The notes under the pieces are model-generated. The model saw nothing but the letters and a program-made list of their open reading frames with translations. It made no database searches and had not been told where the DNA came from. Of a DNA stretch of 64,000 bases, positions 15,882-24,691 are shown one piece after another (position 1 is the stretch's first letter; each line of letters begins with the position of its first letter). This DNA is from Sterolibacterium sp964521075 (lineage in GTDB: Bacteria > Pseudomonadota > Gammaproteobacteria > Burkholderiales > Rhodocyclaceae), in the NCBI GenBank assembly GCA_964521075.1, contig CAZFPI010000003.1, positions 1-64,000 of the forward strand. Direction: 5' to 3'. A program made the translations under genes and the position numbers.

Positions 15882-18269
15882 ATGAGCCGTTTCATTGTCC
15901 GAAAAGTCGCTGTCCTGGGGGCGGGCGTGATGGGGGCGCAGATTGCCGCGCACTGCGTCAACGCCAGGGTTCCCGTCGTTCTGTTTGATCTTCCCGCGAA
16001 GGAGGGGCCAAAGGATGGCGTCGTTCTGCGTGCGATCGACAACCTGAAAAAACTGAACCCGGCCCCCCTGGGCAACTCCGGGGATGCGGATTTGATCCAG
16101 GTTGCCAATTATGACGACCACCTGGCTTTGCTGGGTGAATGCGATCTGGTGATCGAGGCCATTGCCGAGCGCATGGACTGGAAACACGATCTTTACAAGA
16201 AGGTCGCCCCGCATCTGGCCGCGCAGGCCATTTTCGCCACCAATACCTCCGGCCTGTCCATCAACGAGCTGGCCAATGGTTTTTCCGACGAACTGAAGGC
16301 GCGTTTTTGCGGGGTGCACTTCTTCAACCCGCCGCGCTACATGCCGCTGGTCGAGCTGATTCCGACGGCGAAAACCCGGCCGGAAATCCTGGATCAGCTC
16401 GAAGGTTTCATGACGACCACGCTGGGTAAAGGTGTCGTGCGGGCCAAGGATACGCCCAACTTCATCGCCAATCGTGTCGGTATTTTCGGCATTCTGGCCA
16501 CGATTCACGAGGCCGAAAAATACGGTCTGGGCTGCGATGTGGTCGATGATCTGACCGGTGCGCGTCTGGGCCGCGCCAAGTCCGCTACTTTCCGCACGGC
16601 GGATGTGGTGGGGCTGGATACCGTGGCGCATGTCATCAAGACCCAGCGCGAACATCTGCCCGATGATCCTTTCCAGACCGTTTATGGCACGCCAGCTGCC
16701 CTGGAAAAGCTGATTGCCGGGGGCAATCTCGGGCAAAAGAGCGGCGCGGGATTTTTCAGGAAGGTTGGCCGGGAAATCCATCGTTTCGATACCGCCAGCG
16801 GCAGCTACGTTCCAGCGGGCGGGAAGGGGGATGAGGGCGTCCTGAAGATACTCAAGGAGAAGGACGTCGCCCGCCGCATGGCGGCACTGCGTGCTTGTGA
16901 TCACCCCCAGGCGCAGTTTCTCTGGGCTATTTTCCGCGATGCTTTCCATTATGTTGCCGTGCATCTGGATACCATCGCAGACAGCGCGCGCGACATCGAT
17001 TTTGCCATGCGCTGGGGTTATGGCTGGACAACGGGGCCCTTTGAAGTCTGGCAATCCGCTGGCTGGCAGCAGATCGCCCAGTGGGTCAAGGAAGATATCG
17101 AGGCCGGACATGCGCTTTGCTCGGCCCCTTTGCCTGCCTGGGTTTTCGATGGCCGCAGCGGGGTGCATGGTAACGAGGGTTCCTGGTCGGCTTCGCAAAA
17201 ACGGAATCTGCCAAAGAGTGATCTGCCGGTGTATCGCCGTCAGGCTTTCCGCGCATCTTTGGCAGGCGAGACCGGCAACGATGCCCGTACGGCTGGCGTG
17301 ACGGTGTTTGAGGACGAGGCTGTGCGTTTGTGGCATCAGAATGACGATGTGCTGGTTTTTTCCATGAAAACCAAGATGCACGTCATCGGGCCGCAGGTGA
17401 TCGAGGGGCTTAACCGTGCCGTGGCTCTGGCTGAGAAGGATTACCAGGGGCTCGTGATCTGGAATACCGATGCGGCAGATGGCGGAGCCTTTTCCGCCGG
17501 TGCCGATTTGCAGGCCGTGCTGCCCTTGTTCATGTCCGGCGGGGTCGAGGCCATCGGCCCGGTGGTGCACGACCTGCAACAAGCCTATCTGGGCATGCGT
17601 TATGCCCAGGTGCCTGTCGTTGCGGCTGTTTCCGGGCTGGCACTGGGCGGTGGTTGCGAGCTGCTGCTTCATGCCGATCGTCGTGTGGCCGCTCTGGAAT
17701 CCTATATTGGTCTGGTGGAAGTCGGCGTCGGTCTTGTCCCGGCTGGCGGGGGGCTCAAGGAAGCTGCCCGCCGTGCAGCCCTGGCAGCACAGGGGAATGA
17801 TCTGCTGCAGTTCCTCAAGGGTAACTTCATCAATGCTGCCATGGCCAATGCCTCGAAGTCGGCCATCGAAGCCCGGGCAATGGGTTATCTCGCGGCTGAT
17901 GACATCATCGTCTACAACCCTTACGAGTTGCTGAATGTCGCCCGGAGCGAAGTCCGCGCGATGTCTGCTGCGGGGTATCGCCCGCCGCTGCGCCGGGCCT
18001 TCCCCGTCGCTGGGCGTTACGGCATTGCCACGATCATGGCGCAGCTCGTCAATATGCGTGATGGCGGTTTCATCTCGGCGCACGACTACACGTTGGGCGC
18101 GAAAATCGCCGAAATCGTGTGTGGTGGCGATATTCAGCCCGGCAGCCTGGTCGATGAGCAATGGCTGCTCGACCTCGAACGCCGTGCCTTTATGGAGTTG
18201 CTCAATCACCCCAAGACCCAGGAACGCATCATGGGCATGATGCAAACCGGAAAACCGGTGCGGAATTGA
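15882..18269 (+). CDS. 3-hydroxyacyl-CoA dehydrogenase / enoyl-CoA hydratase
   Basis: A 795-residue bifunctional beta-oxidation enzyme. The NAD-binding 3-hydroxyacyl-CoA dehydrogenase domain comes first (GAGVMG at 13-18, then HFFNPPRYMPLVELI), and a crotonase-type hydratase domain is at the C-terminal side (GGAFSAGADLQAVL near 530, and the oxyanion segment SGLALGGGCELLLHADRR near 585). This dehydrogenase-first order is that of the FadN-type proteins, the reverse of E. coli FadB. It lies 15 bp after the acyl-CoA dehydrogenase and 16 bp before the thiolase, so the three form one operon that covers the complete beta-oxidation cycle. Confidence 0.94.
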   Translation: MSRFIVRKVAVLGAGVMGAQIAAHCVNARVPVVLFDLPAKEGPKDGVVLRAIDNLKKLNPAPLGNSGDADLIQVANYDDHLALLGECDLVIEAIAERMDWKHDLYKKVAPHLAAQAIFATNTSGLSINELANGFSDELKARFCGVHFFNPPRYMPLVELIPTAKTRPEILDQLEGFMTTTLGKGVVRAKDTPNFIANRVGIFGILATIHEAEKYGLGCDVVDDLTGARLGRAKSATFRTADVVGLDTVAHVIKTQREHLPDDPFQTVYGTPAALEKLIAGGNLGQKSGAGFFRKVGREIHRFDTASGSYVPAGGKGDEGVLKILKEKDVARRMAALRACDHPQAQFLWAIFRDAFHYVAVHLDTIADSARDIDFAMRWGYGWTTGPFEVWQSAGWQQIAQWVKEDIEAGHALCSAPLPAWVFDGRSGVHGNEGSWSASQKRNLPKSDLPVYRRQAFRASLAGETGNDARTAGVTVFEDEAVRLWHQNDDVLVFSMKTKMHVIGPQVIEGLNRAVALAEKDYQGLVIWNTDAADGGAFSAGADLQAVLPLFMSGGVEAIGPVVHDLQQAYLGMRYAQVPVVAAVSGLALGGGCELLLHADRRVAALESYIGLVEVGVGLVPAGGGLKEAARRAALAAQGNDLLQFLKGNFINAAMANASKSAIEARAMGYLAADDIIVYNPYELLNVARSEVRAMSAAGYRPPLRRAFPVAGRYGIATIMAQLVNMRDGGFISAHDYTLGAKIAEIVCGGDIQPGSLVDEQWLLDLERRAFMELLNHPKTQERIMGMMQTGKPVRN

Positions 18270-18285
18270 AGACAGGAGAACAAAA

Positions 18286-19482
18286 ATGACCCAGCAATTA
18301 CAGGATGCCTATATCGTTGCCGCAACGCGTACGCCGATTGGCAAGGCCCCGCGTGGCATGTTGCGTCATGTGCGACCGGATGATCTGCTCACGCGGGTTT
18401 TGCAGGCGGTTGTCGCCCAGGCACCGGGGCTTGATCCCGGGCTGATCGAGGATGCCATTGTCGGCTGTGCTTTCCCGGAGGCGGAGCAGGGGCTCAATGT
18501 TGCCCGGGTGAGCGTATTGCTGGCCGGTTTGCCGGAAACAGTGGGCGGGGTGACAGTCAATCGTTACTGCGCTTCGGGCTTGACGGCGGTGGCAATGGCG
18601 GCGGATCGCATCCGCACAGGGCAGTCGGATGTCATGATCGCTGCCGGTGTCGAGTCAATGTCCATTGTGCCGATGATGGGCCATCATCCTTCGATGAACA
18701 TGAATGTTTTCAGGGATGAAAACATCGGTATGGCTTATGGCATGGGCCTGACGGCCGAGAAGGTTGCCCAGCAATGGCAGGTGAGCCGCGAGGCGCAGGA
18801 TGAATTTGCCCTGCAATCGCATCAGAAGGCCATCGCCGCCCAGCAGGCCGGGGAATTCAGGGACGAGACGACGCCGGTCGAGGCGATCGAGCGCGTTCCC
18901 AATCTGGCGACGGGCGAGATCGACGTGAAAACACGCCTTTGCACCCAGGACGAGGGCGCGCGCGCTGATACAAGCCTGGCCACGCTGGCGAAGCTGAAGC
19001 CGGTATTTGCCGCCGGAGGGAGTGTGACAGCAGGGAATAGTTCGCAGACTTCCGATGGGGCCGGAGCCTTGCTGCTCGTGTCCGAAAAAATCCTCAGGCA
19101 ATTCAACCTGACGCCGCTTGCGCGTTTTGTTTCCTTTGCCGTTCGGGGTGTCGCACCGGAAATCATGGGTATTGGCCCTTCGGCAGCCGTTCCCCTGGCT
19201 TGTCAGCGGGCGGGCATTACGCAGGATCAGCTCGACTGGATCGAGCTTAACGAAGCCTTTGCCGCGCAGTCGCTGGCTGTGCTGAAGGATTTGCAGCTGG
19301 ACCCTTCCCGGGTCAATCCGCTGGGCGGAGCCATTGCGCTGGGGCATCCCCTGGGGGCGACGGGGGCTATCCGTGCCGCTACGGTGGTGCATGGCCTGCG
19401 CCGCCGCAATCTCAAGTACGGCATGGTTACCATGTGCGTGGGCACGGGCATGGGGGCTGCCGGGGTTTTCGAGCGGGTCTGA
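18286..19482 (+). CDS. fadA: Acetyl-CoA acyltransferase (3-ketoacyl-CoA thiolase)
   Basis: A 398-residue thiolase that cleaves 3-ketoacyl-CoA with CoA in the last step of beta-oxidation. The nucleophile Cys95 lies in VNRYCASGL, the catalytic His354 in ALGHPLGATGA, and the acid/base Cys384 in MCVGTGMGAAG. Length is normal. It is the last gene of the fad operon and converges on the metal permease gene 25 bp away, with no clear terminator between. FadA-type is more likely than biosynthetic PhaA-type because of the operon, but the sequence alone leaves both open. Confidence 0.92.
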   Translation: MTQQLQDAYIVAATRTPIGKAPRGMLRHVRPDDLLTRVLQAVVAQAPGLDPGLIEDAIVGCAFPEAEQGLNVARVSVLLAGLPETVGGVTVNRYCASGLTAVAMAADRIRTGQSDVMIAAGVESMSIVPMMGHHPSMNMNVFRDENIGMAYGMGLTAEKVAQQWQVSREAQDEFALQSHQKAIAAQQAGEFRDETTPVEAIERVPNLATGEIDVKTRLCTQDEGARADTSLATLAKLKPVFAAGGSVTAGNSSQTSDGAGALLLVSEKILRQFNLTPLARFVSFAVRGVAPEIMGIGPSAAVPLACQRAGITQDQLDWIELNEAFAAQSLAVLKDLQLDPSRVNPLGGAIALGHPLGATGAIRAATVVHGLRRRNLKYGMVTMCVGTGMGAAGVFERV

Positions 19483-19507
19483 GTCTGATCCGGAAGAAGG
19501 TTTTGGC

Positions 19508-20302
19508 TCATGCCCGGGAAGCATTTTCCGGTGCTTCGCGGCGTGAGCCTGCCGCAACCGGCAGGCTCACGGCAGCCAGCATCAGCACGATGGTGGCACC
19601 TGCCGGCAGGTCGAACAGGGCAGAGCCTAGCAGGCCGGCTGCATATGCTGTGATTCCTGTCGCGTAAGCCAGCCACAAGCGGTTCCCTGCCGCGAGGGCG
19701 GGCAGGATCAGGCTGGCAAATACCAGATATACGCCGACGACCTGTACCGAGGCTGTGACGATCATTGCGAATAGCAGATAGAAAGCCAGTGGTGCGGCGC
19801 GTGTGGCGCGCAGCATGTACCAGGCTCCCAGTACGGCTGCCGTCATGATTGCCAGTGGCAGCAGGCTCTCCCAGGTGCTCCAGAGAATCTGGCCGACCAG
19901 GAGTTCTTGCATGTGTTCGCTGCCGTGGGGGTCTTTGGCCAGCATCAGGATCGCGGCGCAGGCAGCGACGACGAAGGAGGCACCGATCAGGGCTTCCTGG
20001 TGTTTTGGTGTGTGTTTTTCTGTCCAGCGCAGCAGTAGTGCGCCGAGCAATGCCGCCATGATGGCGGTGAGTTGCACTGCCCAGCCGGCGGGGTTGCCGT
20101 TTTCTTCACCGATGCCCAGGCCGATACCCATGCTGTGCGCGATGATGATGCCCAGCCCGGCAAACTGGGCGATGGCCAGATCCATGAAGATGATGCCGCG
20201 CTTGAGCACTTCCGTGCCTAGCGGTACATGACTGGCCAGCACCAGCAGCCCGGCTGCGAAGGCCGGGAGCAGGATGCTGGCTTGCAGGCTGTCTGCGTTC
20301 AT
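19508..20302 (-). CDS. Metal ABC transporter permease (ZnuB-like)
   Basis: A 264-residue inner-membrane permease of the ZnuB/MntB family with seven to eight membrane spans. Family patterns include GTEVLKRGIIFMDLAIAQFAGLG near residues 29-52 and the SVQVVGVYLVFASLILPALAA stretch near 190-210. Its start overlaps the stop of the ZnuA-like gene by four bases. With a ZnuA-like protein next to it, the cargo is probably Zn2+ or Mn2+; zinc is my preference. No ATPase gene is present in the locus. Confidence 0.88.
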   Translation of the reverse strand: MNADSLQASILLPAFAAGLLVLASHVPLGTEVLKRGIIFMDLAIAQFAGLGIIIAHSMGIGLGIGEENGNPAGWAVQLTAIMAALLGALLLRWTEKHTPKHQEALIGASFVVAACAAILMLAKDPHGSEHMQELLVGQILWSTWESLLPLAIMTAAVLGAWYMLRATRAAPLAFYLLFAMIVTASVQVVGVYLVFASLILPALAAGNRLWLAYATGITAYAAGLLGSALFDLPAGATIVLMLAAVSLPVAAGSRREAPENASRA

Positions 20303-21207
20303 CGCGCGGCCTCCGTCAGACGGTCGAGAATGTCGTCATAGAGGGAGATCAGGTCGTGTGCACGTTCGGAGGATCCGACGGTGAAGGGCAGCGTGACGGC
20401 CTTCAGGTTTCCTTTGGCGGCAATCCATTCACTGGCTTTGGGCGACAAGAATCCGGCGCGAAGAATCATCTTTGCCGGTTGGGCACGCAGACGTTCCAGA
20501 ATTTGTGCCAGGTGGGAGGCAGAAGGCTCGATACCAGGTTTGGGTTCCAGATCGGCAATGACATTGAGCCCCAGCCAGTCGACCAGATAAGACCAGCTTT
20601 TGTGTTGCACCAGAACTGGCACGCCTTTCAGGGTAGCCCCCTGTTTTTCCCAGCGTGCGATGGCTGCCTTCAGACGGGTGGAGAAATCGGCCTGGCGGCT
20701 CTTGTAGTCGCTGGCTCCGGCAGGATCGAGCTCGGCCAGCTGCTTTGAGAGTGCTTCAGCGACGTATAGCAGTTTGCGCGGATCGAGATGCAGATGGGGG
20801 TTGCCCGCAGCGTGAACATCTCCCTGTGCCCGGTCGGCTGCGGCGGGTTTTTCAAGCAGCTTGACGTAGCGCGCTGCTTCGAAATAGCCCGGTTGCCCCG
20901 GTTGAATCGCCGGATTTGCCGATTCGCGCAGCAGCAGCGGTAGCCAGCCTGCCTCCAGCTCGGCCCCCGTGCATACCAGCAGGTCGGCCTGCCGTGCCCG
21001 GGCGATCAGCGAGGGCCGGGCCTCGATGTGATGGGGGTCCTGCATGCCGGTGGTGGCCGAGCTGACGACGAGACGTTCGCCTCCGATTTCTCGTGCCAGT
21101 GCTGCCCATTCGGGCTCGCAGGTCAGCACCTTGAGGGCGGCCGCCGCCGGAAGGGGCAGTAGTCCTGTTGTCAGGATGAGCAGGGTGAATCGCAGGGCTT
21201 TCATCAT
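20299..21207 (-). CDS. Metal-binding periplasmic protein (ZnuA-like)
   Basis: A 302-residue substrate-binding protein of the cluster A-I (ZnuA/TroA) family. A signal peptide covers about residues 1-23 with an ALA-type cut site. Metal ligands expected of the family are seen in DPHHIEARPS near residue 57 and GNPHLHLDPRK near 137. The His-rich loop of classic ZnuA is short here, and a KSWSYLVDWLGLNVI segment follows near 205. It precedes the permease with a four-base overlap and follows the outer membrane protein gene by seven bases, forming a metal uptake operon. Confidence 0.88.
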   Translation of the reverse strand: MMKALRFTLLILTTGLLPLPAAAALKVLTCEPEWAALAREIGGERLVVSSATTGMQDPHHIEARPSLIARARQADLLVCTGAELEAGWLPLLLRESANPAIQPGQPGYFEAARYVKLLEKPAAADRAQGDVHAAGNPHLHLDPRKLLYVAEALSKQLAELDPAGASDYKSRQADFSTRLKAAIARWEKQGATLKGVPVLVQHKSWSYLVDWLGLNVIADLEPKPGIEPSASHLAQILERLRAQPAKMILRAGFLSPKASEWIAAKGNLKAVTLPFTVGSSERAHDLISLYDDILDRLTEAAR

Positions 21208-21214
21208 TTTCTCC

Positions 21215-22636
21215 TCAATAACGGTGTGCGCCGTGCGCGCCGAGGCTGTGGATGTATTGCAGCGTCACCTGCCTGTCGATGACGCCGGACATTGCCTTGT
21301 CGTATGCCAGTTGCAGACGGAAACGCGAAAATTCGCTCGGCGAGTAGTCTGTCATCAGGCTGTGGCGTGTGGGTCGATGGTCCATGGTCGCCAGTGGCAG
21401 GGCGGAGAATTCGACACGTCCCGGATTGAGCCTGTCGTATCGGTAGCCGGTACGCCAGCCGTGCATGAACTGATAAACAGCCTGGGCGTACCAGCCGTGT
21501 TGTCGTGATTGGTAATCTCCCGCCGTACCGTTGCAGGCACCACCTTCGGCCCGGTTGTCCGCGCAGCCCAGCTCGCCGTGTTCGACGCGGCGGAAGGCTT
21601 CAGCCTGCAGCTTGAGATATTGCTCCCGGGCATTGCCGTCGGGGGCCCATTTCCAGACGAAATCGGCCAGCCAGGTTGAAGATTTTCCGCTGAATGTGGT
21701 TTTTGCCTCGATCCCGGCTGTATCTTCCAGATGCGCTTCGCGCAGGCGGGGCTGGCTGGCCAGATAGCTGAGGCCAGCACGCCAGCTGTGGGACAGGCCG
21801 ATATCGTCGCCGCTATGCGCGAAGGCTGCCCAGCTTGCAGCACCGTTACGATTTCCACCGGCAGGCGAGCCGGGGAAAGACTGGCCGCGACCGACCTCGA
21901 TGCCGAACTCCCGGAACGAATCGCTGGGCATCAGCCATTTCAGCTGTACACCATCCTGGCGCAGGTTTTCACCGAACAGCACACGTTGCAGCAGGCTGGC
22001 ATCGGAAAAATCCCAGGCGTGCGGGTGCTGTTCGTTGGCATAGCCGATGCCGGAGAGGAAACGCCCTCCCCGCAGGCTCAGTCCATTTCCGAGACTTGTC
22101 GACTGGAACCAGGCTTCCTCGACGTTGACCGCGTCGTCTTCGACTGAAAAATTGGCATGGCCGCGCCACATCGGGTCGATGTTGGCGGAGAGCGTTAGCT
22201 CGCTGTGGCCCAGCGTGAAGCCACGTTCGCCGCCGTCGTGTGCATGATCGGGCGCAGCAGGCATGAAACCGTTGATCTGCCGGTTCTGGATGTTCTTCTG
22301 TCCGAGGTAAGCCCCTTGCAGTACCAGCGATATTTCAGGGTTGAAGGCGGTGGCTGCGGTACTGGCAGCCTGGAGTGGAGCGGGGGCTGCGGGGGGCGTT
22401 ACGGGCTGCATGGGCTGCGTCGGCTGGCTTGCCAGGCGTTCTTCACCAGCTTCGAGTTTTTTCAGTCGCGCCTCGTATTGTTGTTGCAATGCCTTGAGTT
22501 TTTGCTCGAATTCGGCGCGTAGCTGTTCTATTTCGCTATTGGCCAGGGCAGCTCCGGGCATGGTTAAAGCCAGTACCAAAAGAGCGTGCAATGGGAGATG
22601 CAATGGGGCATGAGATGCCCGATGACCGAGTTTCAT
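21215..22636 (-). CDS. Outer membrane porin-like protein with N-terminal coiled coil
   Basis: About 473 residues. A signal peptide (residues 1 to about 32, ending ALANS) is followed by a coiled-coil stretch rich in Glu, Gln, Lys and Leu (EIEQLRAEFEQKLKALQQ onwards), a Pro/Ala/Gln linker, and a long region of alternating aromatic and polar residues that reads as a beta-barrel. It contains HDGGERGF and HPHAWDF, His/Asp-rich loops that would suit metal contact. I chose the ATG at 22636; the longer frame to 22702 adds 22 non-signal residues. Its place in front of the ZnuA-like gene suggests metal passage across the outer membrane. The family name is uncertain. Confidence 0.75.
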   Translation of the reverse strand: MKLGHRASHAPLHLPLHALLVLALTMPGAALANSEIEQLRAEFEQKLKALQQQYEARLKKLEAGEERLASQPTQPMQPVTPPAAPAPLQAASTAATAFNPEISLVLQGAYLGQKNIQNRQINGFMPAAPDHAHDGGERGFTLGHSELTLSANIDPMWRGHANFSVEDDAVNVEEAWFQSTSLGNGLSLRGGRFLSGIGYANEQHPHAWDFSDASLLQRVLFGENLRQDGVQLKWLMPSDSFREFGIEVGRGQSFPGSPAGGNRNGAASWAAFAHSGDDIGLSHSWRAGLSYLASQPRLREAHLEDTAGIEAKTTFSGKSSTWLADFVWKWAPDGNAREQYLKLQAEAFRRVEHGELGCADNRAEGGACNGTAGDYQSRQHGWYAQAVYQFMHGWRTGYRYDRLNPGRVEFSALPLATMDHRPTRHSLMTDYSPSEFSRFRLQLAYDKAMSGVIDRQVTLQYIHSLGAHGAHRY

Positions 22637-22708
22637 CCTGTGTATTCCTGTTGTGAAAATGGACAGGGCACGCCCGCCGCGTGGCGGGAGCACCATTGGC
22701 AATCGACT

Positions 22709-23023
22709 TCAGGAATACAGCGGCGGGGCCTGGCTCAGATAGGCGAAGAAAACCGCCTGACGCAAGGGCGGCACAGGCCGGGTAGCGTCAAATGCGGGGC
22801 AGGGGGAGGAAAACGGGGAGGCAAGCGGCACGCCAGGCACTGCGTGAGCCCCCTGGGCATAGGCGACACACCATTCACAGAAAGTTTCCGCCGGTTTTCC
22901 CTGGGTGTTTTTCAGATGCTCCAGCGCATGCGTCAGCGCGCCCAGCTGCGTCAGGAGGAGCAAAAGGGCCAGGGTGAATGTGCGTAGCCAGGCAGGGTGT
23001 CGGTGTCGGCAGGAAACCGGCAT
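22709..23023 (-). CDS. Small exported protein with Cys-x2-Cys, unknown function
   Basis: A 104-residue protein. A basic N terminus and a hydrophobic segment (TFTLALLLLLTQLGAL, about residues 15-30) form a signal peptide or anchor. It is followed by THALEHL and the CEWCVAYAQGAHA stretch, a pattern seen in small uncharacterised proteins that accompany metal uptake genes. The two cysteines and several histidines could bind metal, which is an inference. It lies 72 bp upstream of the porin-like gene on the same strand, so it is probably the first gene of the metal operon. I see no convincing Zur box upstream. Confidence 0.62.
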   Translation of the reverse strand: MPVSCRHRHPAWLRTFTLALLLLLTQLGALTHALEHLKNTQGKPAETFCEWCVAYAQGAHAVPGVPLASPFSSPCPAFDATRPVPPLRQAVFFAYLSQAPPLYS

Positions 23024-23128
23024 GGGTATCGGGGGACAGGCAGCCAGATGTGGGATGTTTGAGGGGGCGGGCGAGAAGTATACATAAGTGCATATTGATC
23101 CGGCGCGATGATGTCTGAACCGCCGCCT

Positions 23129-23157
23129 GTAGGGGCAGCCTTTACGGCTGCCCGTAG
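23129..23157. repeat. Intergenic GTAGGGGC-type hairpin
   Basis: An 8-bp perfect hairpin (23133-23140 with 23146-23153, loop TTTAC) is preceded by TGTAG and followed by GTAG. It resembles in form the GGGGCGAAT/ATTCGCCCC hairpin inside the two inverted-repeat elements, including the flanking CTAC/GTAG, but shares no longer sequence with them. It lies in the gap between the divergent metal operon and galE; I see no gene in that gap. Confidence 0.5.
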
Positions 23158-23288
23158 TTCAGAGGCAGAATCTTCGTTGTGCCGTAGCCTTCGGGCACTT
23201 TCGCCGGGGTGAAGAAAAATTCAGTACCTCCTTCAGTGTCTCATTGAGTTCGTCTATCATCCCAGGATTCGTTCTGGCAGGGATTCAC

Positions 23289-24296
23289 ATGATTTTGGTG
23301 ACAGGTGGCGCGGGCTATATCGGCTCGCATACGGTGGTGGAGCTGCTATCCGCCGGGCAGGATGTTCTGATTGTCGATAATCTTTGCAACAGCAAACGTT
23401 CTGTTCTTGAGCGTATCGAGAAGATTGCGGGGCGAGCTCCGCTTTTCGTGCAGTGCGATATCCGCGATCGCGCGGCCTTGCGAGATGTGTTCGCTACCCA
23501 CAAATTTTCGGCGGTCATCCATTTTGCGGGTCTGAAAGCTGTCGGTGAGTCGGTGGCTCAGCCGCTGCGTTATTACGACAATAACGTGACGGGTAGCCAG
23601 GTATTGTTCGAGTGCATGGCCGGGGCGGGGGTCAAAAATCTGGTGTTTTCTTCGTCGGCAACGGTTTATGGTGATCCGCATGCCGTGCCCATCCGCGAGG
23701 ATTTTCCGCTATCGGCAACGAATCCCTATGGCCGCAGCAAGCTGATGATCGAGGAAATGCTGCGGGATGTGGCGCGTTCCGATACCTCCTGGCGCATCAT
23801 CCTGCTGCGATATTTCAACCCTGTCGGCGCGCATGTTTGCGGCATGATCGGTGAGGACCCTGCGGGTATCCCCAATAACCTGATGCCCTACATCGCTCAG
23901 GTGGCCAGCGGCAAGCTGCGTGAGCTTTCCGTCTTTGGTAGTGACTATCCCACGCCGGATGGTACGGGGGTTCGTGATTACATTCATGTGGTTGATCTTG
24001 CGCGCGGGCATCTGGCGGCACTGGCGGCTTTGGATGATGCCCGGGAGCCGCTGGCAGTCAACCTGGGAACGGGGCGAGGTTATAGCGTGCTGGAAATGCT
24101 GGCGGCGTTCGGCCAGGTTTCCGGGCGGAGCGTGCCTCACCGGATTGTCGACCGGCGTCCGGGCGATATCGCGCAGTGTTACGCTGACCCCTCTTTGGCC
24201 CGGGAGCGGCTGGGCTGGGTGGCGGCACTGGACATCGGGCGTATGTGCCAGGATACCTGGCGCTGGCAGCAGTGGGCGGCGGAGAATTTGCCGTAA
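23289..24296 (+). CDS. galE: UDP-glucose 4-epimerase
   Basis: A 335-residue short-chain dehydrogenase-type epimerase that interconverts UDP-glucose and UDP-galactose. The NAD-binding GGAGYIGSH is at residues 6-14, the catalytic Ser lies in FSSSATVYG and the Tyr/Lys pair in NPYGRSKLMIE. The GalE-specific RYFNPVGAH and GVRDYIHVVDLARGH segments are present. Length is normal (338 in E. coli). I chose the ATG at 23289, with an AGGGA ribosome site, over an upstream frame extension to 23244. It stands alone and converges on the cupin gene. Confidence 0.95.
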   Translation: MILVTGGAGYIGSHTVVELLSAGQDVLIVDNLCNSKRSVLERIEKIAGRAPLFVQCDIRDRAALRDVFATHKFSAVIHFAGLKAVGESVAQPLRYYDNNVTGSQVLFECMAGAGVKNLVFSSSATVYGDPHAVPIREDFPLSATNPYGRSKLMIEEMLRDVARSDTSWRIILLRYFNPVGAHVCGMIGEDPAGIPNNLMPYIAQVASGKLRELSVFGSDYPTPDGTGVRDYIHVVDLARGHLAALAALDDAREPLAVNLGTGRGYSVLEMLAAFGQVSGRSVPHRIVDRRPGDIAQCYADPSLARERLGWVAALDIGRMCQDTWRWQQWAAENLP

Positions 24297-24333
24297 GCGG
24301 GTATTCCGCGTCCGAAGGCGCGTGACGCTTGTT

Positions 24334-24666
24334 TTACTCCCGATGCAGCTGCAAGGTGATCAGCAAGGCAGTGTCCTCGATGGCGAGAACATCATGAGGC
24401 TGTGCGTCTGACAGATAAACCAGATCGCCGGTTTGCAGGATTTGCGTCTGGCCATGCGCCTGGAATTCGACCCTGCCTTCTAAGCATTGAATCGTGATGG
24501 CCCCGGCAGCGCGGTGCTCATGGGTTGTTTTTCCTGCCGGGAGTATCAGCCGGAAAACTTCCAGATGGCTGGCCCGGATCAGCGTGGATGAACGGGTCGT
24601 CTTCAGTGCTTCGCCCAGCGGGCGAATGTTGATGATTTCTCCAGAGGAAGCGTGAGGGATGGACAT
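24334..24666 (-). CDS. Small cupin protein
   Basis: A 110-residue single-domain cupin. The metal-binding motif is in TTHEHRAAGAITIQCLEGRVEF, with GDLVYLSDAQPHDVLA as the second half. I chose the ATG at 24666 because an AAGGA ribosome site precedes it by seven bases; the longer frame to 24747 overlaps the hemerythrin gene. It is the third gene of the minus-strand operon DUF2249-hemerythrin-cupin that faces nsrR. The function is unknown; the operon suggests a role in NO or redox stress. Confidence 0.8.
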   Translation of the reverse strand: MSIPHASSGEIINIRPLGEALKTTRSSTLIRASHLEVFRLILPAGKTTHEHRAAGAITIQCLEGRVEFQAHGQTQILQTGDLVYLSDAQPHDVLAIEDTALLITLQLHRE

Positions 24667-24691
24667 GGGGGAATCCTTCGGGCGGCGGCGT

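Noticed and set aside
15684..18245. Very long open frame on the minus strand (853 codons)
   Set aside because: It is antisense to the FadB-like gene, which has full domain motifs; the antisense protein shows no recognisable family and the frame is a result of codon bias in a G+C-rich gene.
23071..23100. Possible Zur box TATACATAAGTGCATA
   Set aside because: The inverted symmetry is weak and the match to known Zur boxes poor, so I did not list it as a site for the metal operon.
23150..23209. tRNA-like string CCCGTAGTTCAGAGGCAGAA
   Set aside because: It resembles a D-arm, but the anticodon and T arms do not fold and no acceptor stem closes; probably chance next to the GTAGGGGC hairpin.
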